Source: Streptomyces amritsarensis (GTDB taxonomy: Bacteria; Actinomycetota; Actinomycetes; Streptomycetales; Streptomycetaceae). From it: 32,841 nt of DNA. Below are positions 7,783 to 15,662 of this stretch, piece by piece. Every line of letters starts with the position of its first letter. The first letter of the stretch is position 1. The position numbers and the translations under genes were made by a program. The DNA lies in assembly GCF_001953875.1 (NCBI RefSeq), contig NZ_MQUR01000085.1, forward strand, positions 1 to 32,841, given 5' to 3'. Under the pieces are notes generated by a model that did no database searches, was not told where the DNA came from, and worked only from the letters and a program-made list of their open reading frames with translations.

Positions 7783-8205
7783 CGTCCCCTTCAGCCGTTG
7801 CCGCCCCGACCACCTCGGGACGGCAACGGCTGACCCGTGCCGTCCAAGCCCCACCCGCGCCCGGAACCCGAAAGAGGGGCCGTTTCCCAACCCCCGCCGG
7901 CCCTGCACCCGGCCCGGCGGGCGAGGAAACACCGACGAACGAGCCCGGTCCACCCCGCAAGCGGCAGCGGCCACGCCCTGCCGCAGGCAGCGGAAACCCG
8001 CCACCACCAGCCGAAATACGGCCACCCATCCGGATCTGAACTTGTCAAGCCCCGAATCTCCGTTGCTTTCTCCCCGCGCCCGCAAACGGCAATCTGGAGA
8101 CAGATAAACCGCTCGGCCATCAGACGGAACTGAGATACCGGACAAGCCGAATCCCCGGCTCGTGAGAATCTCGGAAATCCGGGTCGACCATTAAAGGAGA
8201 TTCAA
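7783..8205. other. Intergenic region between the two repeat-protein genes
   Basis: No convincing gene; open frames are Pro/Arg-rich. The 3' part, from about 8040, is lower in G+C and contains the shared motif (8044-8062) and the leader of the next gene, ending in AAAGGAGATTCAA before the ATG. The first part follows the hairpin and looks like spacer. Confidence 0.5.
8044..8062 (+). promoter_or_regulatory. Motif shared upstream of both repeat-protein genes (copy 2)
   Basis: GTCAAGCCCCGAATCTCCG, 162 bases upstream of the second repeat-protein start, differs from the copy at 7154-7172 at two of 19 positions. The bases after it differ between the copies, so the match is not just a long duplication. 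Confidence 0.45.
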
Positions 8206-8982
8206 ATGTCGAGGAAGAAGCGCGTCGCCAACATTGCCGGTCTGTCCTGTGTCACCGCGATACTCGCCGGAACGGCGGGAGTGGCATTCGCTTCCCAGGC
8301 CTCCGCACTCCCGGCCGCAGCCCCTGCGGCGGTGTGCAGCCTGAAGAACGGGGAGATCCGCGGCAACGGCTTCGTCCTCAAGCAGAGCTACGACGTCAAG
8401 CGTGACGGGAAGACCATCGCCCGCGTCGCCGCCGGACCGAAGGGCGACATCCGGGTCGGAATCACCGGCGGCGGTCCGGTCTCCGTAGGCACCGTCCGGT
8501 GCGCGCCGACCGGCCCCGCCTCGGTCTCCACGAAGACCGACGTGGCAGCGGCAACGGCACGAGGCACGGCCGCGGCCCAGCAGGCGGCGCGCGGCGGAGC
8601 TTCCAAGGCGCAGGCAGCCGCCATCGGCCGACAGGCAGCGGCTTCGGAAGCGAAGAAGCTCGGACTGGCGCCCGCTGTGGTCAACCAGGTGACGAACAAC
8701 GTGACGAACATCGTCAACAACACGATCATCGGCGGCTCGAACAACACCATCGGCGGCACCCAGGTCGGCAACGGCAACACCCAGGGCGGAACCCAGGGCG
8801 CCGGCAACGGCAACACCCAGGGTGGTACGCAGGGCGGTGGCACTGGCAACACCCAGGGTGGTACGCAGGGCGGTGGCACTGGCAACACCCAGGGCGGCAC
8901 GCAGGGTGGCGGCACTGGGAACACCCAGGGCGGCACCCAGGGCGGCGGCTCCGGCAACACCCAGGGCGGGACCCAGGGCTGA
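8206..8982 (+). CDS. Secreted protein with two-Cys domain and GNTQGGTQGGGT repeats
   Basis: A 258-residue precursor with an excellent ribosome binding site (AAAGGAG). Residues 1-35 or so are a signal peptide (MSRKKRVANIAG, hydrophobic core, ASQASA). A small domain follows with Cys44 and Cys99, likely disulfide-bonded, containing alternating beta-type sequence (NGFVLKQSYDVKRDGKTIARV). Residues 110-155 are an Ala-rich helix. Residues 157-189 are Asn/Thr/Ile-rich (QVTNNVTNIVNNTIIGGSNN). From 190 to the end, five 12-residue units, GNTQGGTQG followed by AGN, GGT or GGS, lead into a final GNTQGGTQG. The Asn/Thr/Ile stretch grades into the repeat (NTIGGTQ), as if one beta-solenoid or amyloid-like structure. 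Its partner is the gene at 7329-7727. I do not recognise the family; function unknown. Confidence 0.8.
   Translation: MSRKKRVANIAGLSCVTAILAGTAGVAFASQASALPAAAPAAVCSLKNGEIRGNGFVLKQSYDVKRDGKTIARVAAGPKGDIRVGITGGGPVSVGTVRCAPTGPASVSTKTDVAAATARGTAAAQQAARGGASKAQAAAIGRQAAASEAKKLGLAPAVVNQVTNNVTNIVNNTIIGGSNNTIGGTQVGNGNTQGGTQGAGNGNTQGGTQGGGTGNTQGGTQGGGTGNTQGGTQGGGTGNTQGGTQGGGSGNTQGGTQG
8773..8979 (+). repeat. 36-bp coding tandem repeat, second array
   Basis: Five full units and a partial sixth, each encoding GNTQGGTQG plus a three-residue spacer (AGN, GGT, GGT, GGT, GGS). Codon use is nearly the same as in the array at 7554-7724. Unit number may vary between strains because of the close identity. Confidence 0.95.
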
Positions 8983-9038
8983 TCAGCAATCAGCATCAGA
9001 GCATCAGAAGCCGAAACAGTCGGCAATCGCGGTCGAGT

Positions 9039-9075
9039 GCAACACCTCGCAGAGGCAACCTCTGCGAGGTGTTGC
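9039..9075 (+). terminator. 17-bp perfect hairpin after second repeat-protein gene
   Basis: GCAACA then CCTCGCAGAGG, loop CAA, CCTCTGCGAGG then TGTTGC: 17 perfect pairs. The inner 11 pairs are the same as in the hairpin at 7746-7782 and the loop is its reverse complement, so the 25-base cores are inverted copies. In the outer six pairs two positions differ and both keep pairing. It starts 57 bases after the stop codon. Confidence 0.75.
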
Positions 9076-9079
9076 CGCA

Positions 9080-9340
9080 TGTCCGGCCGTCCGCCCGGCG
9101 GTCATCGACGTCGGCCCGGTCCGCAGCGAGCGCGACCTCCACGAGGCCCTCAAGCGGGAATGCGGCTTCCCTGCGTTCTACGGCATGAACCCGGACGCGT
9201 TTGTGGGATGCGATCACCGGCCTTGTCGCCATGCCCGCACGCCTGCGGTTCACCGGCTGGGCCGATCCGGAGCTGCGGGGGAGAACCGTCGGCCGCGGAC
9301 TTCACCGTCGTCCACGACGCCGGTACGCCACGTTCCACGA
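9080..9340 (+). pseudogene. Barstar-like protein, frameshifted
   Basis: From 9101 one frame reads VIDVGPVRSERDLHEALKRE then CGFPAFYGMNPDAF, which matches the N-terminal half of barstar-family ribonuclease inhibitors (the FYGMN-DAFWDAITG segment). After the Phe codon at about 9198-9203 an extra G shifts the frame; the next frame continues WDAITGLVAMPARLRFTGWA as expected. The C-terminus is not recoverable in one frame (a SAADFTVVHDA piece lies in a third). No start codon with a ribosome binding site is obvious. Barstar proteins usually protect against a barnase-type nuclease; no such toxin gene is present here, so this looks like an orphan, dead immunity gene. Confidence 0.65.
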
Positions 9341-9617
9341 ACCGCCCCAGCCGCCCCACGAGCCCGCCCCCGTAAGGCCCGCCCCGGTAAGGCGCCCCGC
9401 AGGGGTCGGCAGGCCGCGAGCCGGTGTCCTGCGGGGGCGGCGGGTGTCGGCCGACCGGCCCCGGGTAGGCGGACGGGTGCGGGGTGCGGTCCTGGCCCTC
9501 ATGGCTGCGACGGGGACCGCATCCCGCCCGCCCGCCCGGCCCCCGCCCCACGCCCGACGCCCCGCCCCACGCCCTCGTCCTCATGCCGCCTCCGGCGGGC
9601 CCGCCCGGGTGCTCGGC

Positions 9618-11249
9618 TCAGCGCAGTACGGGGATCACATCGCGCGTCTCGTCGACCTCGAGGCCCGCGGTGCGCCGCCCGACCGGTTCCGGGGGTGCCT
9701 CGTCCGCGCAGACGGTGCCCCGCGCCGGCAGCGCCAGCGTCGCGAGGTAGCCGGTGGCCAGGGCGCTGACGCATGCGCTGCGGTTGTAGGCGGTGTGCCC
9801 CTCGGCGGCGAAGGTCAGCAGCCGGCCGTTCTCCAGCGTCCCGGCGAGGGCCACGGCGTCCTGGTAGGGGGTGTCGGGATCCCCGGTCGTCCCCAGCACC
9901 AGGATCGGGGCGGAACCCGCCGCCCGGTAGGAGCCCTCGTAGCGGCTCGGCCGGTCCGCCTGCCACTGCGCGCACGCCGACGCGTGGTTGTGGTCGTAGG
10001 CGGGCGGCCCGAGACCGATCGGGGGACCCAGCAGCGGAGCCGACGCGGCGTGCGCGCCGACCAGCGCACCCAGCAGCAGCCGGCCGGCCGGGTAGACGCG
10101 GTCGGCGCACTCCACGGCCGTGTTCACCGTCAGGAAGTCGAAGGACGCCGGCGACGGCGGGGACAGCAGGAACGAGGCCTGGCGGGCCTGCGCCGCCCGC
10201 AGCGCCTCGCCCAGGTAGGGCCAGATCTCCTGGCCCGCGTTGATGGCGAACATCAGACGGTAGGCCAGGGTGTAGCCGGTGGCCGGACGCCCGCTCGCGG
10301 TGATGACCGGGTCGGCGTCCAGCGCCCGCTTCAGCTCGGCGAAGGCCTGCCGCGGCCGGCCCCCGCCGAACCCGCAGACGGCCGCGCTGCCCGCGCACCA
10401 GTCCAGGAACCGGCCGACCGCCGCGTCCAGCGCCGCGAACTGCGCGGCGTCGGAGGCGTGCGGCACCTGCGCGTACAGGCGCGGGTCGTAGGCCCCGTCC
10501 AGGACCATCGCCCGCACCCGCCGCGGGAACTGCGCCGCGTAGACGGTGCCGACGTAGCTGCCGAAGGAACGGCCGTAGAAGGACAGCGTCTCCTCGCCCA
10601 GCGCCTGGCGCAGCAGGTCGATGTCCCGGGCGTTGTAGCCGGTGCCGACGAACGGCACGAGGGAGCCGGAGCGCTGCCGGCAGGCGGCCGCGAAGTCGGC
10701 GCCCTGCCCGACGGCGCCGCGCACGGCCCCCGGGCCGGGCACGCCGCGCGCCGCGTCGACGGCGGCCGCGTACTCCTTGTCGTCCCAGCACTCCACCTGG
10801 CCGCTGCGCGCCACCCCCCGCATGTCGTAGCCGACGACGTCGAAGGAGTCGCGGAGGGCGGCGGGCAGGGCGGCGTGGCTGTTGCGGGCGAAGTCCACAC
10901 CGGAGTTGCCCGGCCCGCCCGGGTGCAGCAGCAGCACACCGGTGCGGCGGGCCGGGTCCGCCGCGGCCCGCCGGGTGACGGCGAGAGGGATCGTGGGGCC
11001 GGCCGGCCGACGGTGGTCCAGCGGTACGCGGGCGGTCGCGCATTCGAAGCCGTCCCGCGGGCCGGTGCAGGGGCCCCAGGACAGGACGGGCACGGGCGGG
11101 GCGGCGGCTCCGGCGCGGGACACCGCGGTCGCGGGCGCCGTGGCGGCGGCCCGGGGCGCGGCCCCCGCCAGTGCGGTGACCGCGGTCAGGACGAGGGCCG
11201 TCGCCCCCACCACGCGCCCGGCCGGGGCGACGGCGGAACGGGTCTGCAT
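9618..11249 (-). CDS. Secreted alpha/beta-hydrolase, tripeptidyl aminopeptidase-like
   Basis: A 543-residue precursor starting MQTRSAVAPAGRVVG with GGAGG correctly placed upstream of the ATG at 11247-11249. The first 38 residues are a signal peptide with an Ala-rich tail. The fold is the S33/tripeptidyl aminopeptidase type: LSWGPC near 57, oxyanion motif HPGGPG at 109-114, nucleophile Ser228 in GRSFG, acid Asp457 or Asp459 in TTGDPDTP and His485 in EGHTAYN, followed by the C-terminal TAP-like domain. Family members release N-terminal peptides or hydrolyse esters outside the cell; substrate here is unknown. Several Cys pairs (for example 61/70) could form disulfides in the exported enzyme. It is a single gene on the minus strand. 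Confidence 0.92.
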   Translation of the reverse strand: MQTRSAVAPAGRVVGATALVLTAVTALAGAAPRAAATAPATAVSRAGAAAPPVPVLSWGPCTGPRDGFECATARVPLDHRRPAGPTIPLAVTRRAAADPARRTGVLLLHPGGPGNSGVDFARNSHAALPAALRDSFDVVGYDMRGVARSGQVECWDDKEYAAAVDAARGVPGPGAVRGAVGQGADFAAACRQRSGSLVPFVGTGYNARDIDLLRQALGEETLSFYGRSFGSYVGTVYAAQFPRRVRAMVLDGAYDPRLYAQVPHASDAAQFAALDAAVGRFLDWCAGSAAVCGFGGGRPRQAFAELKRALDADPVITASGRPATGYTLAYRLMFAINAGQEIWPYLGEALRAAQARQASFLLSPPSPASFDFLTVNTAVECADRVYPAGRLLLGALVGAHAASAPLLGPPIGLGPPAYDHNHASACAQWQADRPSRYEGSYRAAGSAPILVLGTTGDPDTPYQDAVALAGTLENGRLLTFAAEGHTAYNRSACVSALATGYLATLALPARGTVCADEAPPEPVGRRTAGLEVDETRDVIPVLR

Positions 11250-12188
11250 GCTGCGAACCTCCGTGACGGGCGTCGCGAACGGCCGCAAACCTAGCCGCCC
11301 GCCCCGCGCCCGTCGTCCCGGCAGGAGTTGGTCCCGCCTTACACCCAGGAGGTGAGGCCCGGCCCCGCGCCCGGCCGCCGAGCGGCCCTCCGGCGGTCCT
11401 GCCCGGCGGTCGGGGCCCGCCGGTTCCCGGGAAAGGCGCACCGGTTCCGGCGAGCACCCGAACCGCCCAGGAGCACGGCACGACGTTGCGCACGACCGCT
11501 ACGGCCGCACGGGTCGCCCTGGCGGACCCGGCGGGCCCGGCCGACCTGGCGGCCGCCAGGTCGCCGGCCGCCGCCTCCGCGACCCCTGCCCCCGCCGGCC
11601 GCTGCCTCGCCGGCCCCTGCCCACACCGGCCGCCGCCCCCGCCGGCCCCGCCCACGCGGCCACTGCCCCGCCGCCCTCACCGACCCCCTGCCCTCGTCGG
11701 CCGCCGCCCCCGCCGCCCTCACCGGCCGGCCCTCACCGGGCCCGCCCTCATCGGCCGCCCCCGCCGCCCACGCCGACGCCGCCCACGCCAGCCCGCCCAC
11801 GCCGCCTCCGCTCCCGCCCTCACCGGCCGCCCCGGACACCACCACTGGCCGGGCCTGCGGGCAGGGCCCGCGACGCGGAGCACGCCGCACCCCGCAGCGA
11901 CCCGGTGCGAGCGACCCGGTGCGCCCTGGTGCCCTGGTGCGACCGGCCGCGCCCTGATGCCGGAGCCGAGGCCGGCGTTTCCGGCAGCACCGCCCGGGCA
12001 CGACCCACCCCCGAGGCCCGGCCCGTGACCGCCGGCAGCCGGGCGGAAATCCCCCACCCCGCGGAAGGGGAGGAGGCCGGGGAAGCCGAGTCCTGCCCCG
12101 CCCCCCGCGCCGTACGCGGTTCCCCCGCCGCCGGCATCCGCCCGCGGCGGGGGGACCGCGGCCCAACACCCTGCGGGATACTGACGCG
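11250..12188. other. Long low-complexity stretch, no gene seen
   Basis: About 940 bases between the hydrolase and the DUF2071 gene. From about 11500 to 11830 the plus strand is almost pure C/G in short degenerate CCGCC repeats, and every open frame is Pro/Ala/Arg- or Gly-rich. A TTG at 11486 with AGGAG upstream opens a Pro-rich frame, but its composition follows the repeats and I do not accept it. The last part holds the promoter of the DUF2071 gene. Confidence 0.5.
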
Positions 12189-13073
12189 ATGCCGCCCACG
12201 CCGCCCGCCGAGCCCGCAGAACAGTCACCTGGACCGCCCGGGCCCGCAGGGCAGTCACCCGGGCCGTCCGGGGCCGCGCAGCGATCCACGCCGCCCGCCG
12301 AGCCTGCCGAGCAGCCCGCCGGGCCGGCCGCGTCCGCCTCGCCGGTATCGTTCGATCCGCCCCTTCCCGCCCACGCGGAGAGGCTCCTGCTCACCCAGTC
12401 CTGGCTCGACCTGACCTTCCTGCACTGGCCCGCCGACCCCGCAGACGTCGCCCCGCTGCTCCCGGCCGGCACCACCCCGGACACCCTGGACGGCCTCACC
12501 TACGTCGGCCTCGTCGCGTTCCGCATGCACCGGGTCGGCTGGCTGCGCCTCCCCGGCTTCCCCTACCTGGGCTCGTTCCCCGAGACCAACGTCCGCCTCT
12601 ACTCCGTCGACGCCCACGGCCGCCGCGGCGTGGTCTTCCGCTCCCTCGACGCCTCCCGCCTCCTCCCGGTCCTCGTCGCCCGCACCGCGTTCCGCCTCCC
12701 GTACGTGTGGTCGCACATGTCGGTCCGCCGCGACGGCCCCACCCTCACCTACACCAGCCGCCGGCGCTGGCCCGGCCCCCGCGGCGCGCACAGCACGCTC
12801 ACCGTGCGGACCGGGGAACGCATCGCGGAGCCGACCGCCCTCGAACACTTCCTGACTGCCCGCTGGGGCATGCACAGCGACTTCCGCGGCCGACTGCTGT
12901 ACCTGCCCAACAGCCACCCGCGGTGGCCGCTGCACCGCGCCGAACTCCTCGGCTGCGACGAGGACCTGGTGGCCGCCGCCGGCCTGCCCGCGCCCGCCGG
13001 CCCGCCCGTGAGCGTGCTGTACTCCCCGGGAGTCCCCGTACGGTTCACCCGCCCGCCCCGCCGACCGAACTGA
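12189..13073 (+). CDS. DUF2071 (YqjF family) protein
   Basis: A 294-residue protein. The first 55 residues are a Pro/Ala/Gly-rich disordered extension with repeated PPAEPAEQ. The YqjF-like domain follows: LTQSWLDLTFLHWPADPADV, LPAGTTPDTLDGLTYVGLVAF, FPYLGSFPETNVRLYSVDAHGRRG (cut here for length: FPETNVR is the family signature), VVFRSLDASRLLPVLVART, and LLYLPNSHPRWPLHRAEL near the end. The family is widespread in actinomycetes and has no known reaction. No ribosome binding site precedes the ATG; GATACT lies six bases before it, so a leaderless transcript is possible. Downstream sequence is repeat-rich and the next gene is on the same strand about 520 bases away. Confidence 0.85.
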   Translation: MPPTPPAEPAEQSPGPPGPAGQSPGPSGAAQRSTPPAEPAEQPAGPAASASPVSFDPPLPAHAERLLLTQSWLDLTFLHWPADPADVAPLLPAGTTPDTLDGLTYVGLVAFRMHRVGWLRLPGFPYLGSFPETNVRLYSVDAHGRRGVVFRSLDASRLLPVLVARTAFRLPYVWSHMSVRRDGPTLTYTSRRRWPGPRGAHSTLTVRTGERIAEPTALEHFLTARWGMHSDFRGRLLYLPNSHPRWPLHRAELLGCDEDLVAAAGLPAPAGPPVSVLYSPGVPVRFTRPPRRPN

Positions 13074-13325
13074 CCGCACCCACCCGCCCCGACGGGCCCG
13101 CCGGCCGAACTGACCGCCGAACTGACCGCACCCGCCCGCCCCGACGGGCCCGGTGCGAGGGTGCCCGGCGGGAAAGGAAGGGGCCCGCCGGGTCGGGCGC
13201 CGGACCCGGCCGCAGCGGGACCGCCGCAAGACCGGCACCCGACCACCCCCGGACCGCACCCCGGACCGCACCCCGGACCGCACCCCGACCGCACCCCGGA
13301 CCGCACCCCGACCGCACCCCGGGCG
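13072..13325. repeat. Degenerate tandem repeats after the DUF2071 gene
   Basis: A block of about 30 bases beginning GACCGCACCC occurs at 13072 and again at 13124, separated by CGAACTGACCGC units. Between about 13251 and 13322 the unit ACCGCACCCCGG or ACCGCACCCCG is repeated six or seven times head to tail. No coding potential is seen in this stretch. Confidence 0.8.
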
Positions 13326-13597
13326 CACCGTCCCTCTCCCGCACCCGTTCCTGTCCGGCGGACGGCCGGACGGGTACGCGCCATTGACAGAGCCCGCGGG
13401 CACATGCGACAAAGACCGAAGACCCCAGGTCCGAGGCCGCGCGATGTCCGTTTCTCCGCTGCCCGGCGCCGCAACCGCAGACGCCGCCCGGGACGACAGC
13501 CCGCGGGGTCCACCCCGCCGCGATCGGCACCGCGTCGGTGCGGCCGACCGCGACCGACCCACCCGGAACACGACGATCGGACCCCGACTTGACCCTC

Positions 13598-14146
13598 ATG
13601 CCCGGATCCCGCGTGCCCGGCCGGACCTGGACGGTCCGGCTCACCGGCCACGCCGATCACAGCGCCTCCGTCACCTGCAGCACCGAAGCCTGCCGCATGC
13701 CGCCCCGTTCGAAGGACACCGCGGCCCTGAAGCGGTTCGCCGCCGAACACGTCCGCGCCCACGCCCGGCTGGCCACCGTACGCCCCGACACCGCCTGCGC
13801 CTGCCGGGCCGCGCAGTGCTCGCTCCACGAGGCCCGCACCCAGTGCACCGGCTCCACCCTCCTGGTCCTGGTCCACAACCCGGCCGTGGGACAGGTCTGG
13901 ACGCTCGCCGAGATCTGCCAGTCCTGCGCGCCGCTCATCGCGCACACCGCCATCCTCGGCCGCTCCCAGCCCCAGGACCGTCAGGGCCGTCAGGGCCCGC
14001 CCGCCTCGGTCCCCGCGCCCGCCACCGCACCGGCGGCCGTCCCGGTGCCCGTCGCGGGCGGGTTCTCCTCACCGCAGGCCGCCCCGGAGGCCCCCGCCGC
14101 CCGCCGCCGCCCGCGCCGCCCCGCCCACCCGCGCCGGACCCCCTGA
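13598..14146 (+). CDS. Cys-rich conserved Streptomyces-type hypothetical protein
   Basis: From the ATG at 13598 the product has 182 residues. It starts MPGSRVPGRTWTVRLTGHAD and has four small cysteine clusters: VTCSTEAC, CACRAAQC, an isolated TQC, and EICQSCAP. HSASVTCS, HVRAHARLAT and CSLHEART look like elements of a zinc-binding fold. The final 50 residues are Pro/Ala-rich and probably disordered. I recall similar Streptomyces proteins without assigned function. An in-frame ATG at 13538 would add 20 Arg/Pro-rich residues; neither start has a clear ribosome binding site. There is no signal peptide, so the cysteines more likely bind metal in the cytoplasm than form disulfides (inference). Confidence 0.7.
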   Translation: MPGSRVPGRTWTVRLTGHADHSASVTCSTEACRMPPRSKDTAALKRFAAEHVRAHARLATVRPDTACACRAAQCSLHEARTQCTGSTLLVLVHNPAVGQVWTLAEICQSCAPLIAHTAILGRSQPQDRQGRQGPPASVPAPATAPAAVPVPVAGGFSSPQAAPEAPAARRRPRRPAHPRRTP

Positions 14147-14187
14147 CCCACCGTCTCGCACTCTCCCGCGCCGTCCCGCGCCGGCCG

Positions 14188-14730
14188 TCACACCCACGTG
14201 TAGTTGTCGTCCGTGACAGCGGCCAAGGCCGCGTCGCCGGTCGCCGCGCGGGGGTCGGGCAGCGCGGCGAGAGCGGCACCGATGGGCGGGAAGAGCGGGA
14301 GCCCGGCGGTACGGCGGTAGTCGATCCACTCGATCACGCCGACCTCGTGGCTCCCGTCGGGCTGTTCGTCCCACTCCTCCTCGGCGAGGACGGCGCGCAC
14401 CTCGGGGGTGATGTGCAGGCGGTGGATCAGGTGGAGCTTGCGCGGCGGCGGTGTGGGGCCGGGTCGGGTGACGCGCTGGTCGACCACCCACAGCAGGTCG
14501 CCGCCCTCGGCGAGGCCGACGTCCAGGCCGAGTTCCTCGGCGAGCTCCCGGCGCAGGGCGCAGGCGAGGTCCTCGCCGTCCTCGACGTTCCCGCCGGGCG
14601 GACTGTAGTGGGTGGAGCCCGCCCGGTCGCGGCGGATGAGCGCGACCTCGTCGCCGCAGAACACCAGGGCCGCGGTGCGGATCCTGATACGGGAGAACGG
14701 GACCGCCGGCGCCGGGGGAGTGGATGCCAT
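14188..14730 (-). CDS. Nudix hydrolase
   Basis: A 180-residue Nudix protein. The Nudix box runs from Gly47 (GNVEDGE), then DLACALR, then REL and EEL to Gly68, with all catalytic Glu and Arg residues present. It is preceded by RIRTAALVFCGDEVALIRRD, which forms the usual first strands. Nudix enzymes cleave nucleoside diphosphates linked to another group; the substrate here is not predictable, and the HLIHRLHITPEV segment is not diagnostic to me. The ATG at 14728-14730 is the start that matches family length. It converges with the Cys-rich gene: the stops are about 40 bases apart. Confidence 0.9.
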   Translation of the reverse strand: MASTPPAPAVPFSRIRIRTAALVFCGDEVALIRRDRAGSTHYSPPGGNVEDGEDLACALRRELAEELGLDVGLAEGGDLLWVVDQRVTRPGPTPPPRKLHLIHRLHITPEVRAVLAEEEWDEQPDGSHEVGVIEWIDYRRTAGLPLFPPIGAALAALPDPRAATGDAALAAVTDDNYTWV

Positions 14731-14905
14731 GCCGGCCAGTGTCCCACCCGCCAACTGGCGAACCGTCAGCGTCGTCGGGAGTCGCCCCTGCGTCTGCGCC
14801 CATGTTCCGATCCATCCAGACACCCGCCCACGCACACACCCGTGCGCCCTCACCACCGAAGGGCGGGACCGGGGCCTCCCGGTACCGGGCCTCCCGGTAC
14901 CGGAG

Positions 14906-15281
14906 ACCTCTGGCGGGCTGACCCCGGTGGGCCGAAACCCACCCGCAGCTCTTCGCCGGGTTCCTGAGCCCGCCTCAGGCCGCCGCCCGGCGCTCGGCGC
15001 CTGCTCGCCGTCGCGGACATCGCCGCCGCCCGCTCCTACCAGCTCCGGCGCCCCCTGCGGGCCTCCTCCGACCCGGTCGTCGCGGCCGGCGGCGACCGGC
15101 TGCGCTTGGAGTCCTTCCCCGGCTGCTGCGGGGTCCACGCCCGGCTCGACGTACTCCCCGAAGGCCTCGACAGCGCCGACACCGGCCACGGCACCACCCC
15201 CGTCGACGTCAACAACCCGCTGCGCGAAGTGTCCCGGCTCGGCGGCGAGGAACCCCTTCACCGGCCGGGACCGCCCTCGAC
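14906..15281 (+). pseudogene. Relic of a SWIM-type zinc finger family protein
   Basis: Short segments in different plus-strand frames match a conserved actinomycete protein that I recall as SWIM zinc finger-annotated: TSGGLTPVG, then LFAGFLSPPQAAA, LLAVADIAAARSYQLRRPLR, VVAAGGDRLRLESFPGCCGV and HARLDVLPEGLDSADTGHGT, and ending VDVNNPLREVSRLGGEEPLH. At least two frame changes are needed before about 15000, there is no start codon, and the long C-terminal part is missing, replaced by Pro-rich sequence. It is therefore a fragment of a dead gene. The family name is from memory and less certain than the broken state. Confidence 0.55.
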
Positions 15282-15662
15282 CTCCCGGTCCGCCACGCCA
15301 CCAGGCCCCCGCCGCCCTGGCCGCCGCACGGCTCCCGGCCCTCGCCGACCGCCCCCGGGCCCGCCGGGGGCCCGGCCACCCCCGGCCACACCGACCCCGG
15401 CCATCTCTCAGACCCGAACTCCCTTCCGCCCCCGGCCACACCGCCCCTCCGACCCGAACTCCTCGCCGCGGCCGCCGACTGCGTGGAGCACTGCGGCCCC
15501 CACCGGCCCGCGGCCGCCCGCCAGGGCATCTCCCCACCGGCCACCCAGGCCTGAGCCTCGTAACGGCCGCCGCCGGATAGTCCGCGCGTCCCCCAACGCC
15601 CGCCCCGCCACCGGCGCGGTCCGGGCAGGGGCCGGGGCCGGGGGCGATGAGATCCTGCACCG
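15282..15662. other. G+C-rich spacer after the SWIM-type relic
   Basis: About 380 bases in which all frames are Pro/Arg/Ala-rich. It may include further decayed 3' sequence of the relic upstream, but no motif is recognisable. No hairpin or RNA gene stands out. Confidence 0.4.

Noticed and set aside
7554..8979. Repeat arrays considered as a CRISPR array
   Set aside because: Units are contiguous 36-base coding repeats without spacers and translate in frame to GNTQGGTQGGG(S/T).
9499..11655. Very long minus-strand frame across the alpha/beta-hydrolase
   Set aside because: It runs in a different frame from the catalytic motifs and is Arg/Gly/Ala-rich throughout; a shadow of the real gene.
11486..12028. 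Pro/Arg-rich plus-strand frame with TTG start and AGGAG upstream
   Set aside because: Composition follows degenerate CCGCC repeats; no domain, signal peptide or conserved-looking part.
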